Shown here one piece after another: positions 46,721-56,843 of a stretch of 64,000 nucleotides of DNA. Source of the stretch: Marinobacter gelidimuriae (GTDB taxonomy: Bacteria; Pseudomonadota; Gammaproteobacteria; Pseudomonadales; Oleiphilaceae); NCBI RefSeq assembly GCF_000372805.1, contig NZ_KB889828.1, forward strand, positions 110,391 to 174,390. Direction: 5' to 3'. The notes beneath the pieces were generated by a model, which was not told the origin of the DNA, did not search any database, and saw only the letters and a list, made by a program, of their open reading frames with translations. Both the position numbers and the translations under genes were made by a program. How positions within the stretch are numbered: the first letter of the stretch is position 1; every line of letters starts with the position of its first letter.

Positions 46721-47382
46721 TGTTCCCTGGCCCTACCCTGCTCAGCGCTGCCAGCGCCATTGTTGAAACGGCGCTGAACCAAGCCCTGGAGTTTGACCCG
46801 GCCGGCCGCAAATCGTTGTTGGCAGCGCTGACGGCCCCGGTACAGTTTGACCTGACGGCGCCCACCGCATTAACCCTTACCCTGACCCAAGGCGCCAAAG
46901 GCGTGTTGGTGGGCAGCCAGCCGGCCACTCAGCCCGGGCTGGTGATTGGTGGGCCGGCTATGGCATTTTATGCCATGACCAGCGGCGACACAGGCGCCAT
47001 TCAAGACGGCCGTTTGAGCATCAGCGGCGACACCGCTCTGGCGCATCAGTTTCAGCGTGCTATTGAACAATTGAATCCGGATTGGGAGGCGGCCATGGCT
47101 CGCCATCTGGGCGATGTGCCCGCGCATTTTCTGGCCAAACGCTTACGCAATGGCGTGAAGTGGAGCCGTGATGCGCGACAGAGCATGGCCAGCAATCTGG
47201 AAGAATACCTGCACGAAGAAACCGGCGCCTTACCCGGCCGCCGCGAGCTTGAGGCCAGCTTTCAGGATATAGACGCCCTGAGCCTTCGGGTTGAGCGCCT
47301 GGCCGCCCGCGTTGAGTTCCTGCCCCAGAGCCAGCCGCCCTCTCTCCCGTCTGAATCGTCTGAAAAACAGGAGAATTCGTGA
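46720..47382 (+). CDS. ubiJ: Ubiquinone biosynthesis accessory factor UbiJ (SCP2 domain)
   Basis: A 220-residue protein with an N-terminal SCP2 lipid-binding domain and a C-terminal amphipathic/coiled region ([16 protein letters not shown]). UbiJ binds the hydrophobic ubiquinone intermediates and scaffolds the Ubi complex. Position between ubiE and ubiB, overlapping both, supports the call. Confidence 0.92.
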   Translation: MFPGPTLLSAASAIVETALNQALEFDPAGRKSLLAALTAPVQFDLTAPTALTLTLTQGAKGVLVGSQPATQPGLVIGGPAMAFYAMTSGDTGAIQDGRLSISGDTALAHQFQRAIEQLNPDWEAAMARHLGDVPAHFLAKRLRNGVKWSRDARQSMASNLEEYLHEETGALPGRRELEASFQDIDALSLRVERLAARVEFLPQSQPPSLPSESSEKQENS

Positions 47383-49022
47383 GCCGTCTGCAACGCCTGT
47401 TTCGGATATTTTGGGTATTCTGCCGCTACCGACTGGATATTTTTCTGCCCCTGGCCGAGCTACCGCCAGTGCTGAAAGTCATTTTCATACTGGCCCCCTG
47501 GCATCTGTTTCCGCAACCCAAGCTCGACCGCGGTGACCGTTTGCGCATCGCCCTGGAAGAGCTGGGGCCGGTGTTTGTCAAATTCGGCCAGATACTGTCT
47601 ACCCGGCGCGACTTGCTGCCGGACGACATGGCCGACTCGCTGAAAACCTTGCAAGACAAAGTGCCACCGTTTCCAAGCGATAGCGCCCGTGACATTATAG
47701 AGCGCGCGCTAGGCGCGCCGGTCACCGAGCTGTTTGCCGAATTCAGCGCAGACCCCATGGCGTCTGCATCGGTGGCTCAGGTGCACGCAGCCACGCTGAA
47801 AAACGGCCAGAAAGTGGTGGTGAAAGTGCTGCGTCCGGGCATTGAAAAAACCATCCGTCAAGACCTCAGCCTGATGTACCTGATGGCCGGCCTGCTTGAA
47901 AAATACTGGGTAGAAGGCAAACGCCTGCATCCGTTGGAAGTGGTCGCTGACTACGACGCCACCATTCACGACGAGCTTGACCTGCAGCGTGAAGCCGCCA
48001 ACGCTAGTCAGCTGCGGCGTAATTTCGACAACTCGCCGTTGATCTACATTCCCTTTATCGACTGGGACTTCACCCGCAAGCAGGTGCTGGTCATGGAGCG
48101 TATTCACGGCGTGCCCATTGCGGACGTTGCTACGCTGAACGCCGCCGGCGTGAATATGAAAGTGCTGGCCGAAAAAGGCGTGGAAATCTTTTTCACCCAA
48201 GTGTTCCGCGACAGTTTTTTTCACGCCGACATGCACCCCGGCAACATTTTTGTGGATATTTCCAACCCTGCCGACCCCCAGTACATCGCCATTGATTTTG
48301 GTATTGTCGGCACCCTGTCCCCAGACGACCAAAGCTATCTGGCCCGCAACCTGCTAGCATTTTTTCGCCGCGATTATCGCCAGGTGGCGCAGTTACACAT
48401 TCAAAGCGGATGGGTACCACCGGAAACCCGGGTTAACGAATTTGAAGCGGCTATTCGCACCGTGTGCGAACCAATTTTCGAGCGTCCACTGAAAGAAATT
48501 TCCTTTGGCCACTTTCTGCTGCGCCTGTTTCAGACTGCCCGCCGCTTCAACATGGAAGTACAGCCTCAGCTGGTGCTGCTGCAAAAAACCCTGCTGAATG
48601 TTGAGGGTCTTGGCCGCCAGCTCTATCCGGATCTGGACCTGTGGAGCACTGCGCAACCATACTTGGAGCAATGGATGCGCAAGCGTATTGGGCCATCCGG
48701 GTTTTTGAAAACCTTGCAGACCCACTTTCCGGCTTGGCTGGAACAGTCTCCGGAGATGCCGCAGCTGATTCACGATGCATTATTGCAGCTACGAGGCGCG
48801 GGCCCCACCGAACAGCAAAATCGCGACACTCTGGCGCTATTGAGAGAACAGCAGTTGCGCAGCGAACGGCGTTGGCGCCGGGGCTGTATAGCGGCGTTGT
48901 TAGCCGCAACTGCGATTGCCGCCAGCCATCCACCCAGCCAACAATGGCTCAGCGGTTTGCCGGTGTGGAGCTGGATATTGTTTATTGCCGCTGGCGCGCT
49001 GGTATTGCGCGGCAGCCGTTAA
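47379..49022 (+). CDS. ubiB: UbiB, ABC1-family atypical kinase/ATPase for ubiquinone synthesis
   Basis: A 547-residue protein with UbiB hallmarks: KxGQ region ([17 protein letters not shown]), Ala-rich nucleotide loop ([17 protein letters not shown]), catalytic [18 protein letters not shown] and two C-terminal transmembrane helices. It is thought to help extract or deliver membrane-bound intermediates. The start is a GTG at 47379 that overlaps ubiJ by 4 bp. Confidence 0.95.
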   Translation: MSRLQRLFRIFWVFCRYRLDIFLPLAELPPVLKVIFILAPWHLFPQPKLDRGDRLRIALEELGPVFVKFGQILSTRRDLLPDDMADSLKTLQDKVPPFPSDSARDIIERALGAPVTELFAEFSADPMASASVAQVHAATLKNGQKVVVKVLRPGIEKTIRQDLSLMYLMAGLLEKYWVEGKRLHPLEVVADYDATIHDELDLQREAANASQLRRNFDNSPLIYIPFIDWDFTRKQVLVMERIHGVPIADVATLNAAGVNMKVLAEKGVEIFFTQVFRDSFFHADMHPGNIFVDISNPADPQYIAIDFGIVGTLSPDDQSYLARNLLAFFRRDYRQVAQLHIQSGWVPPETRVNEFEAAIRTVCEPIFERPLKEISFGHFLLRLFQTARRFNMEVQPQLVLLQKTLLNVEGLGRQLYPDLDLWSTAQPYLEQWMRKRIGPSGFLKTLQTHFPAWLEQSPEMPQLIHDALLQLRGAGPTEQQNRDTLALLREQQLRSERRWRRGCIAALLAATAIAASHPPSQQWLSGLPVWSWILFIAAGALVLRGSR

Positions 49023-49043
49023 CCCGCTTTCAGGACTGAACCC

Positions 49044-49487
49044 ATGGAGCAAACACCTGCCAATGAATGCCAGCCAGCCTGGCTTGACACCATCCGCTGG
49101 ACAGCAGACGGCCTGGTACCCGCCATCGCTCAGGATGCCGACAGCGGCGACATACTGATGATGGCCTGGATGAACGCCGAATCGCTGCAGCTTACCGTTA
49201 CCGAAGGCCAGGCCGTGTATTGGTCACGGTCCCGCGGTAAACTCTGGCGCAAGGGCGAAAGTTCGGGCCATCAGCAAGTGATAAAGGATATCCGCCTGGA
49301 CTGCGACGCCGATGTAATTTTGCTGAAGGTCGAACAAAAAGGCGGGATTGCCTGTCACACTGGCAGGCGAAGTTGCTTTTACCAATCACTGCAACACGGC
49401 CAATGGCAAAGCGTAGAGCCGGTACTGAAAGACCCAAGCGCCATTTACAACACAGCAAAAAGTGCCAGGGAGCCCAACGGTGAGTGA
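49044..49487 (+). CDS. hisI: Phosphoribosyl-AMP cyclohydrolase
   Basis: A 147-residue HisI, third step of histidine synthesis. Metal and catalytic residues: [25 protein letters not shown], the DCDAD motif and the Cys pair [14 protein letters not shown]. It is separate from HisE, unlike the fused enterobacterial HisIE. Confidence 0.95.
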   Translation: MEQTPANECQPAWLDTIRWTADGLVPAIAQDADSGDILMMAWMNAESLQLTVTEGQAVYWSRSRGKLWRKGESSGHQQVIKDIRLDCDADVILLKVEQKGGIACHTGRRSCFYQSLQHGQWQSVEPVLKDPSAIYNTAKSAREPNGE

Positions 49488-49809
49488 CGTATTGCAACAA
49501 CTGGCGCAGGTGCTGGAAGCCCGCAAGAACGCCAATCCTGATAGCTCTTATGTGGCAAGCTTGCACGCCAAAGGGTTGAACAAAATTTTGGAAAAGGTTG
49601 GCGAGGAGTGCACTGAAACCCTGCTCGCCGCCAAAGACGCCGAGCACAGTGGAAACAACGACGAGCTGATTGCCGAAACCGCCGACTTATGGTTTCACAC
49701 CTTGGTTATGCTGTCACGCCTGGGTGCGGGGCCGGAAGACATTACTCGCGAACTGGCACGGCGATTCGATCTGTCGGGCCTGGAAGAAAAAGCGTCGCGC
49801 CAGGAATAG
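49480..49809 (+). CDS. hisE: Phosphoribosyl-ATP pyrophosphatase
   Basis: A 109-residue MazG-fold enzyme, second step of histidine synthesis, with [15 protein letters not shown] and [13 protein letters not shown] metal-binding helices. The frame opens at 49462 but a GTG at 49480 with AGGGAG upstream gives the usual start; it overlaps hisI by 8 bp. Confidence 0.92.
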   Translation: MSDVLQQLAQVLEARKNANPDSSYVASLHAKGLNKILEKVGEECTETLLAAKDAEHSGNNDELIAETADLWFHTLVMLSRLGAGPEDITRELARRFDLSGLEEKASRQE

Positions 49810-49895
49810 GGGTATCTACCTCACAAGAGGTTTTTTACAGTGCCACCAGTGGCGTACAATAGCGGCCACTGCCAACATTTGAACGAGGATTCACC

Positions 49896-50138
49896 ATGGG
49901 CATCAGTATTTGGCAACTTCTTATTGTACTTGGCATTGTTATTTTGCTGTTCGGAACTAAAAAACTGCGCAATATCGGTACCGATCTTGGCGGCGCCATT
50001 CGTGGTTTTAAAAAGTCCATGACCGATAACGATGGTAAAACCGACACCTCCAATCCGGATAACCTGGAGGAGAAAGACAGCGCACAGTTTCAGCAGTCCG
50101 CTGCGGACGACAAAACCCGGGATAAAACCCAAAGCTGA
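49896..50138 (+). CDS. tatA: Sec-independent translocase TatA
   Basis: An 80-residue protein with one N-terminal transmembrane helix ([19 protein letters not shown]), the FG hinge, an amphipathic helix ([11 protein letters not shown]) and an acidic tail. It forms the protein-conducting element of the twin-arginine pathway. First of tatABC. Confidence 0.95.
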   Translation: MGISIWQLLIVLGIVILLFGTKKLRNIGTDLGGAIRGFKKSMTDNDGKTDTSNPDNLEEKDSAQFQQSAADDKTRDKTQS

Positions 50139-50161
50139 GAATTCGCTGGAGAGCCCGCTGA

Positions 50162-50629
50162 ATGTTTGATATCGGCTTTCTTGAGCTACTGATCTGCGGC
50201 GTTATTGCTTTGCTGGTGCTAGGGCCCGAGCGCTTGCCCTCGGCTGCGCGCGCTGCCGGGCGTTGGATAGGGTCTGCGCGCCGTATGATGAGCCAGTTTA
50301 CCTCGGAGCTTGACCGTGAGCTAAAGGCCGAAGACTTGCGCCAGGAGCTGCGCAAAGCTGGCGATGTTGGCCTAAAAGATGTTCAGAAAACTGTCCGTGA
50401 TGCTCTGGATGAAGCTAAAAAATACGAAAACATGGTCAAACCGGTGCAGAACCAGTTGGATCAGGCCAACCGCAACGTAACGTCTGCGCTGTCTGAGCTG
50501 TGGGACGAAGATGGAACACCCTCCATCGCAAAACCCGCCGACAGCTCGCTGGGAAAAGCCCCAGAAAGCCTGGTCGACCTTAACAAACCTTCCCCCATTT
50601 CTGGGGATGCTTCGGATACGCGTTCATGA
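50162..50629 (+). CDS. tatB: Sec-independent translocase TatB
   Basis: A 155-residue protein: N-terminal helix with conserved Glu and Pro (FDIGFLELLICGVIALLVLG, then PERLP), a long amphipathic helix and a variable C-terminus. With TatC it forms the receptor for twin-arginine signal peptides. It overlaps tatC by 4 bp. Confidence 0.94.
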   Translation: MFDIGFLELLICGVIALLVLGPERLPSAARAAGRWIGSARRMMSQFTSELDRELKAEDLRQELRKAGDVGLKDVQKTVRDALDEAKKYENMVKPVQNQLDQANRNVTSALSELWDEDGTPSIAKPADSSLGKAPESLVDLNKPSPISGDASDTRS

Positions 50630-51414
50630 CAGAACAGACCGGGGCCACTAACCACGTGCCCGACCAGCCTGAAATGCCGCTGATTGAACATCTACTGGAA
50701 TTGCGTAACCGCCTGCTGAAGATGGTGCTGGCGGTGGTGGTGTGTTTCGCCTTTATTTACCCGTTTGCCAACGAACTTTACCTTTGGTTGTCTGAACCTA
50801 TCCGCAGCCTGCTGCCGGTGGGCCAGAGCATGATTGCCACCGATGTTACCTCGCCGTTTTTTGCCCCTCTGAAGCTGGCCCTGGTGCTGGCGGTGTTTGC
50901 CGCCATCCCGGTCATTCTGTACCAGCTTTGGAGCTTTATTGCCCCGGGCCTGTACACCCATGAGAAAAAAATAGCCTTTCCACTGCTTTTTTCGTCAGTG
51001 CTGCTGTTCTATCTGGGTGCTGCTTTTGCCTACTACGTGGTGTTTCCACTGGTTTTCGGTTTCTTTACCTCGGTTGGCCCTGAGGGCATTGTGGAACTGC
51101 CAGACATCACCAGCTATCTGAATTTCGTGTTGAAAATGTTCTTTGCCTTTGGCGTGGCGTTCGAGATTCCAATTGCCACCATTCTGCTGATTATTACCGG
51201 CATCACCACGCCGGATGACTTGGCGGCCAAGCGCCCTTATGTGGTGGTTGGTTGCTTTGTTATCGGCATGCTGCTGACCCCGCCGGACATTATCTCGCAA
51301 ACCTTGCTGGCGCTGCCCATGTGGATTTTGTTTGAGCTCGGCATCCTGTTCGGCCGCTTGATGAAGCGCAAAGTTGCGGGTACCGGCGAGGAAAAAGAGC
51401 CCGGCAGCGAATGA
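50626..51414 (+). CDS. tatC: Sec-independent translocase TatC
   Basis: A 262-residue, six-helix membrane protein. It starts with the conserved cytoplasmic HLLELRNRLLK motif and retains the FFA.LKLA and GLYTHEKK loops, the signal-peptide receptor. It overlaps rsmE by 4 bp. Confidence 0.95.
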   Translation: MTEQTGATNHVPDQPEMPLIEHLLELRNRLLKMVLAVVVCFAFIYPFANELYLWLSEPIRSLLPVGQSMIATDVTSPFFAPLKLALVLAVFAAIPVILYQLWSFIAPGLYTHEKKIAFPLLFSSVLLFYLGAAFAYYVVFPLVFGFFTSVGPEGIVELPDITSYLNFVLKMFFAFGVAFEIPIATILLIITGITTPDDLAAKRPYVVVGCFVIGMLLTPPDIISQTLLALPMWILFELGILFGRLMKRKVAGTGEEKEPGSE

Positions 51415-52130
51415 ATCTGGCTCTGCTGTTCGCCGCGGATTTCATTTCTACCGATACCGTGCGCTTGAGCGATCGTCGCCTGGAACATTTGCGCAGCATT
51501 CGTAAAATCGCCGTGGGCGATAGCGTGCCGGTGGGCCAAGTGAACGGCAATATTGGTGTGGGCCGGGTTACAAACCTGACCGCGCACTACGCCGAACTTC
51601 ACGTCAGCCTTGACCAAGCCCCGCCAAAACCTCTGCCACTTACACTGATGCTGGCCATGCCACGGCCAAAAATGTTCCGTCGCACTCTACAAACCTGCGC
51701 TACCCTGGGCATAAAAGAACTGTGGCTGATCAACAGCTACAAAGTAGAAAAGAGCTTTTGGCAGACCCCATGGCTGCAAGAGCCGGCGTTGCATGACAAC
51801 TTGGTGCTGGGGTTGGAGCAAGCTCGCGACACATTGATGCCAAGAGTGCACATTCGCAAACTGTTCAAGCCCTTTGTGGAAGACGAGCTACCGGCGCTTC
51901 TGGCCTGCAAACAGGCACTGGTGGCACATCCCGGCAGTGCACAGCCTTGCCCTGTGCACCTGCCAGGCCCGGCGGCCCTTTGCATTGGCCCCGAAGGTGG
52001 CTTCACCGATTACGAAGTGAATAAACTGCAGCAGGCAGGGTGCCAGGCTGTACATCTGGGCCAACGTATACTACGGGTAGAAACCGCGGTACCTGTGCTG
52101 GTCAGCCGGTTGTTTGACGGTTGCGTGTAA
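51411..52130 (+). CDS. rsmE: 16S rRNA m3U1498 methyltransferase RsmE
   Basis: A 239-residue SPOUT methyltransferase with N-terminal PUA-like domain (LEHLRSIRKIAVGD) and knot motifs CIGPEGGFTDYEV and LGQRILRVETAVPVL. It methylates U1498 in the 30S decoding region. Its 4-bp overlap with tatC shows coupling. Confidence 0.95.
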   Translation: MNLALLFAADFISTDTVRLSDRRLEHLRSIRKIAVGDSVPVGQVNGNIGVGRVTNLTAHYAELHVSLDQAPPKPLPLTLMLAMPRPKMFRRTLQTCATLGIKELWLINSYKVEKSFWQTPWLQEPALHDNLVLGLEQARDTLMPRVHIRKLFKPFVEDELPALLACKQALVAHPGSAQPCPVHLPGPAALCIGPEGGFTDYEVNKLQQAGCQAVHLGQRILRVETAVPVLVSRLFDGCV

Positions 52131-52177
52131 GCTTGCCTAACCCTCAGCTTTGCTGGGCTTCCGGCTTTTTAAAAGGT

Positions 52178-53437
52178 TTAGTCCTTTAGCCCCATGGCTT
52201 CGGCGGCCAGCCGGTTTTTCAGGGGTGCCAACTGGTTAAGCCAGTTCATGCCCTGATTGCGCAGCCACCGTAACGGCAGTTCGTCGCGGCCAAACAGCTG
52301 CTTCAAACCTTCCATGGCTGCCATCATGGTCAAATTTTCCGATTTGCGGCGGCGCTGGTAGCGCCCAAGCACCAGCGCATCGCCGGGGTTCAGGCCCAGC
52401 TTGCGGGCACGCTTTAATTCCTCCAGCAATACCGCCACGTCGCCATAACCCAGGTTGGCACCCTGGCCCGCCAGCGGATGAATACTGTGCGCGGCGTCGC
52501 CCACCAGCGCGAAGCCCGGCGCTGTGTAATCCATGGCGTGGCGCTGGCGCAGAGGAAAGGCAAAGCGACGGGAAATCGCTTCAACCGAATCCTCCGGCAG
52601 CTCGATTGCCCTCGCCAGTTCGGCATTGAAAGCGACGTCATCCAGCGCCATCAGGCGCCGGGCTTCAAGCGTGTCCTGAGACCACACAATCGAACAGAAA
52701 TGTTCGTCGCCGTTGTCAGCCTGCAACGGCAGCAATGCCAGCGGGCCAGTGCGGGAGAAACTTTGCCGCGCGGTGTACTGGTGCACCTGTTTGCTGCGCA
52801 CCGTGGCCACAATGGCCTGTTGATCATAATCCCATTCGCGGGTGGGCAAGCCTACTAACTGACGCAACCGCGACTGCGCGCCGTCTGCCGCTACCACCAA
52901 TCGCGCCCGCAGGTGCTGGCCATCTTCCAGGCGAATACCGGGTGCATTTCCACCCTCCCCGTCCGGCCCGTTCGCCAGCCAGTCAGCAACCTTGGCGCCG
53001 CTAAAAATGGTTGCCGGGCTGGCTTCCAAAGCGTTAAACAAGGCCCTCACAATATGGCGGTTTTCGACAATCGTGCCCAGCGCTTCGGCGCGCATCTCAG
53101 CGGCGTCGAATTCGATGCGACCCGTGCCTTCGGCGTCCCACACGGTCATCATCTGGTACGGGCAGTGACGCCCCGCGGCCACTTCCGCCCAGGCACCAAG
53201 CCCTTCCAGCAACCGCTGGCTGGCCATGGAGATGGCGCTCACACGGGGTTCGAAATCATCAACACCGGTCACCGGCTGCGCAGCGGCCTGCAACTTTGCC
53301 AGGGGACTGGACTCAACCAGAACAACTTGCCAACCCTGTTGCGCCAACCCCAAAGCCAAGGCCGCCCCCACCATACCGCCACCAACAATCATAATGTCCG
53401 CCACGGCGGGCGTTTGTGAGCTGTGCGCTTCAGTCAT
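52178..53437 (-). CDS. ubiI: FAD-dependent ubiquinone hydroxylase (UbiI/VisC-like)
   Basis: A 419-residue UbiH/UbiI/UbiF-family monooxygenase: Rossmann GGGMVGAALALGLAQ, the DG motif (LVVAADGAQSRLRQ) and the FAD motif ALVGDAAHSIHPLAGQG. Order pepP-ubiH-this gene equals E. coli pepP-ubiH-ubiI, so UbiI (C5 hydroxylation) is most likely. UbiF activity cannot be excluded by sequence alone. It overlaps ubiH by 8 bp. Confidence 0.85.
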   Translation of the reverse strand: MTEAHSSQTPAVADIMIVGGGMVGAALALGLAQQGWQVVLVESSPLAKLQAAAQPVTGVDDFEPRVSAISMASQRLLEGLGAWAEVAAGRHCPYQMMTVWDAEGTGRIEFDAAEMRAEALGTIVENRHIVRALFNALEASPATIFSGAKVADWLANGPDGEGGNAPGIRLEDGQHLRARLVVAADGAQSRLRQLVGLPTREWDYDQQAIVATVRSKQVHQYTARQSFSRTGPLALLPLQADNGDEHFCSIVWSQDTLEARRLMALDDVAFNAELARAIELPEDSVEAISRRFAFPLRQRHAMDYTAPGFALVGDAAHSIHPLAGQGANLGYGDVAVLLEELKRARKLGLNPGDALVLGRYQRRRKSENLTMMAAMEGLKQLFGRDELPLRWLRNQGMNWLNQLAPLKNRLAAEAMGLKD

Positions 53438-54716
53438 GGCTCAACGCCTTGCTGTTATGGGAACCGGGGCGCTGAATGCGGGCTTTGCGACCGCCCAGGC
53501 CCATGGCGTTCCCTGCGAACCAGCGTTTTGCTGCGGGCAGTAGGTCTAACCCCATTAAACCGGCATCTCTGGCCGCCGCGAGCGGTGGCAGTGGCGAGCC
53601 AAAAATCTGAATCAGGGAGTCAGAAAAACCAGCGGTTTGCACGCGATCGCTCTGGTGTAATTGCTGGTAACGCTGCAATACCGCAAGCTCGCCGGGGTTG
53701 CGGTATTGCTCACTGGCCAGGCGGAATTGCTCCACCAGCGTCATCAATCCGCGCAGGGCCAGATTGAAACCCTGGCCCGCCACCGGGTGCAAACTGTGGG
53801 CGGCGTTGCCCACCAATGCAACGCCCGGACGCACCGGGTTGTCTACCAGCACCAGCGCCAGCGGGTAATGATTGCATTCGCCAATGCGGATGAAGCGCCC
53901 CAGGCGCCAGCCAAATCGTTGCTGTAAACGCATGCATTTGTCGGCGTCTGGCATGGCCAACACCTCTTCCAGCTCGGAATCCGATAAGGTCCACACCAGC
54001 GCTGACTGATGGCTCGCGCGCGTTGGCGAGCCATGGGGTAGCAACGCCATGGGGCCGCTGTCGGTGAAGCGCTCGTATGCAGCAAACTGATGACTGTCGG
54101 CGGTGGTTACGTTAGCAATCAACGCATTCTGGCCGTAGGGCTGGTGCCGAACCTGAAACCCCAGGCGCTCACGCAAATCGGAACGGCCGCCGTCAGCCAC
54201 CACCAGGCAGCGCGCGCTCAGTTCCCTGGTTTCACCTGCGGTGGTTACCGTCACGCGCACATTGTCGCCGTGGCAGGTCATGTCAGTCACCTCCGCCGGC
54301 GCCAACCATTGCACCTGCGTTTTTAACAGCTCACGCACCAGACACAAGCCCATCCAGCGGTTATCCACCACGTAGCCCAGCGCATCCTGGCGGTATTCTG
54401 CGGCGTGCAGACGGGCGGCGCCAAAATGACCGCGATCCGATACGTGAATGTGACGTATTGGGGCGGCGTGCTGGGCCAATGCAGGCCACAAACCAAGCTG
54501 CTCATAAATCAGCCTGGAACCCCAGGCCAAGGCGGTGGACCGCGTATCGTAGCTGGGCTGGTAGCTGCTTGGCTCAGCGTTGCTGGCAAGGGGGAAAGTC
54601 TCTGCCACGGTGACACGCAGTTGCGGCACCATGCGTGCCAGCGCCAAAGCCAAGGTCGCTCCGGCTAGACCTCCGCCGGCAATCAGGACATCGGTATCCG
54701 TATCGTTTACCGTCAC
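53430..54716 (-). CDS. ubiH: 2-octaprenyl-6-methoxyphenol hydroxylase UbiH
   Basis: A 428-residue FAD monooxygenase that adds the C1 hydroxyl in ubiquinone synthesis: VLIAGGGLAGATLALAL, LVVADGGRSDLRERLG and LVGNAAHSLHPVAGQGFNLA. The FNLALRG ending of the FAD motif favours UbiH. It starts 2 bp after the pepP stop. Confidence 0.9.
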   Translation of the reverse strand: MTVNDTDTDVLIAGGGLAGATLALALARMVPQLRVTVAETFPLASNAEPSSYQPSYDTRSTALAWGSRLIYEQLGLWPALAQHAAPIRHIHVSDRGHFGAARLHAAEYRQDALGYVVDNRWMGLCLVRELLKTQVQWLAPAEVTDMTCHGDNVRVTVTTAGETRELSARCLVVADGGRSDLRERLGFQVRHQPYGQNALIANVTTADSHQFAAYERFTDSGPMALLPHGSPTRASHQSALVWTLSDSELEEVLAMPDADKCMRLQQRFGWRLGRFIRIGECNHYPLALVLVDNPVRPGVALVGNAAHSLHPVAGQGFNLALRGLMTLVEQFRLASEQYRNPGELAVLQRYQQLHQSDRVQTAGFSDSLIQIFGSPLPPLAAARDAGLMGLDLLPAAKRWFAGNAMGLGGRKARIQRPGSHNSKALSHD

Positions 54717-54718
54717 GC

Positions 54719-56038
54719 TCAGCCCGCCATTAATGCTTCAATATCGTCGATTGTTTTTGGCACACCGTCAGTCAGCACGCGGCAGCCGTCTTTGGTGACC
54801 ACCACGTCGTCTTCAATGCGAATGCCAATTCCGCGCCAGCGCTCATCCACGTCGGTGTTATTCGGTGACACGTACAGCCCGGGCTCCACCGTCATGACCA
54901 TGCCCGGCTCCAGCTGACGCCAGGCATCACCCACCTTATAGTCACCCACATCGTGCACATCCAACCCTAACCAATGGCCGGTGCGGTGCATGAAAAACGG
55001 CTTGAAAGTTTCATTGGCAATGGCGTCATCCAGTGGCCCCGCAATCAGGCCCAGATCAATCAGGCCCTGGGTAAGCACATTCAAAGCCGCTTCGTGGGGC
55101 TGGTTCCAGTGATTGCCGGGGCGCACGGCATCAATCGCAGCGTACTGGGCAGTCAACACCACGTCGTAAAGCGCTTTTTGCGGCTCGCTGAACCGACCGC
55201 TCACCGGAAAGGTGCGGGTAATATCAGAGGCATAGCATTCCAGTTCGCAGCCGGCGTCGATCAACACCAGGTCACCGTTGTTCAGGGGCTCGCTGTTTTC
55301 GATGTAATGCAGAATACAGCCGTTCACGCCGCCACCAACGATGGACGGGTAAGCCGTCTCGCGGGTGCCGTGCTGGCGGAACGTATGAATCAGTTCGGCT
55401 TCGAGATGGTATTCACTCAGCCCCTCGCGGGCGAGTGTCATGGCGTTGCAGTGGGCCTGGGCTGAGATTTCGCCGGCCTTGGCCATCACTTTGATTTCAT
55501 TCGCGCTTTTATAAAGTCGCAAATCGTGCAGAAGATGCTCCACGGCCGCAAATTCGCCGGGAGGACGAGCACCGGTGCGCACTTTGCTGCGAATCACTTT
55601 TACCCAGTCCATCACACGGGTGTCAAAACCACGGTCTTTTCCCAGCGGGTAATAAATGCGGCTGCGGCCCTCAATCAAACCCGGCAGGATGTCGTCGATG
55701 TCACCAATCGGGAAAGCGTCGTCCAAGCCATAGCGCTCAACGGCACCTTCCTGGCCCACTAAAAAGCCGTCCCACTGTTCTTTCAACGGGTCGCGCTCTT
55801 TGCAGAACAACACCGAGTCACCATGAACGCGCCCGGGAATCAACACCAGCACCGACTCGGGCTCACCAAAGCCGGTTAAATAATAAAAATCGCTGTCTTG
55901 GCGAAACGGATGCAAAACGTCGCGATTACGCACGCGTTCCGGCGCCGAAGGCAGAATGGCAATACTATCCGGAGCCATGTGGTCCATCAGCTTGCGGCGA
56001 CGTTCCGCAAATTCCTTTACAGGTATCATCGACGTCAT
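54719..56038 (-). CDS. pepP: Xaa-Pro aminopeptidase (aminopeptidase P)
   Basis: A 439-residue M24 peptidase with the N-terminal AMP_N domain (RRRKLMDHM, PFRQDSDFYYLTGF) and metal ligands in DAGCELECYASDITRTF, HRTGHWLGLDVHDVG, TVEPGLY and GIGIRIEDDV. It removes N-terminal residues before proline. Operon order ygfB-pepP-ubiH-ubiI is conserved in gammaproteobacteria. Confidence 0.95.
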   Translation of the reverse strand: MTSMIPVKEFAERRRKLMDHMAPDSIAILPSAPERVRNRDVLHPFRQDSDFYYLTGFGEPESVLVLIPGRVHGDSVLFCKERDPLKEQWDGFLVGQEGAVERYGLDDAFPIGDIDDILPGLIEGRSRIYYPLGKDRGFDTRVMDWVKVIRSKVRTGARPPGEFAAVEHLLHDLRLYKSANEIKVMAKAGEISAQAHCNAMTLAREGLSEYHLEAELIHTFRQHGTRETAYPSIVGGGVNGCILHYIENSEPLNNGDLVLIDAGCELECYASDITRTFPVSGRFSEPQKALYDVVLTAQYAAIDAVRPGNHWNQPHEAALNVLTQGLIDLGLIAGPLDDAIANETFKPFFMHRTGHWLGLDVHDVGDYKVGDAWRQLEPGMVMTVEPGLYVSPNNTDVDERWRGIGIRIEDDVVVTKDGCRVLTDGVPKTIDDIEALMAG

Positions 56039-56065
56039 ACAGTCTCCAACCGGCTTTAGTGAATC

Positions 56066-56674
56066 TTAATGAAGAGTGGGGGGCGTCTTGGCCGGTTGCT
56101 CCGGCTCGTTAAACTCGGTAAACACCGCCAGCGCACCCAACCTGACATACTCGGTAATTTCTACCAGCTGCTGATCGTTTTCTTCGCTGGCGTCTTCTTC
56201 GTCAGACAGCTGGCTGATCGCGACCATGTCTTCCATCAGCTCGCGGATTTCCTCCGGCGCCTCGCCAAGCGACTCACCCGCCGCCAGTGCCATACCCGCC
56301 AGGAAGCCGCGCACCCACGAAATTAATGATTCCAGCCTTTGCTCAAGCGCATAGTCATCATCTGGCAGCAGGGGCTGAAAGCTCATATCCATACTGCTGA
56401 GCTGCGCCAGGGCTTGCTGGTAAATACCCGCGGCGAACACCCTAAGCTCAGGCGACTCTTCCAACGCTGTCGAAGCCAGCCCGACATGTTCGCACACCGT
56501 GGTGGCACACTCATCTTCTTGCATACGCCCACCGGCGGCGAAACGACCACACAGCACGCCGTGTAACTCAGACGGGTGGCTGAACGCTTTGTGCGCCAAA
56601 AACACATTGGCCCAGCGCTCGAATTCCGCAGAAATCTCGATATTTGGAGCAGCGGAAGCATCGGATAAAGACAT
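56066..56674 (-). CDS. ygfB: YgfB/UPF0149 family protein
   Basis: A 202-residue acidic helical protein of the UPF0149 family (PSELHGVLCGRFAAGG, then WVRGFLAGMALA). In Pseudomonas a homologue lowers expression of an amidase/AlpA regulon; a general role is not settled. First gene of the ygfB-pepP-ubiH-ubiI operon. Its 5' flank, where zapA would normally stand divergently, holds an IS66 relic. Confidence 0.9.
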   Translation of the reverse strand: MSLSDASAAPNIEISAEFERWANVFLAHKAFSHPSELHGVLCGRFAAGGRMQEDECATTVCEHVGLASTALEESPELRVFAAGIYQQALAQLSSMDMSFQPLLPDDDYALEQRLESLISWVRGFLAGMALAAGESLGEAPEEIRELMEDMVAISQLSDEEDASEENDQQLVEITEYVRLGALAVFTEFNEPEQPAKTPPTLH

Positions 56675-56843
56675 GAAAAAACCCTGATAGATGAATAATA
56701 AAGATTACCATTATCCTAGCATTGCAGCGCCTGCATGGCACTTTCTGTTGCTTTTTCATCACACTCGCTCGAAGATGTTATAACATAACCTTACAGGAAC
56801 CAGTCATGACATCCCGCAACCCTTTAACATCTCTAAAATCCAT

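Noticed and set aside
52131..52177. CCTCAGC-TTT-GCTGGG stem between rsmE and ubiI as a terminator
   Set aside because: The stem is short with a mismatch and no T-run directly after it; too weak to list.
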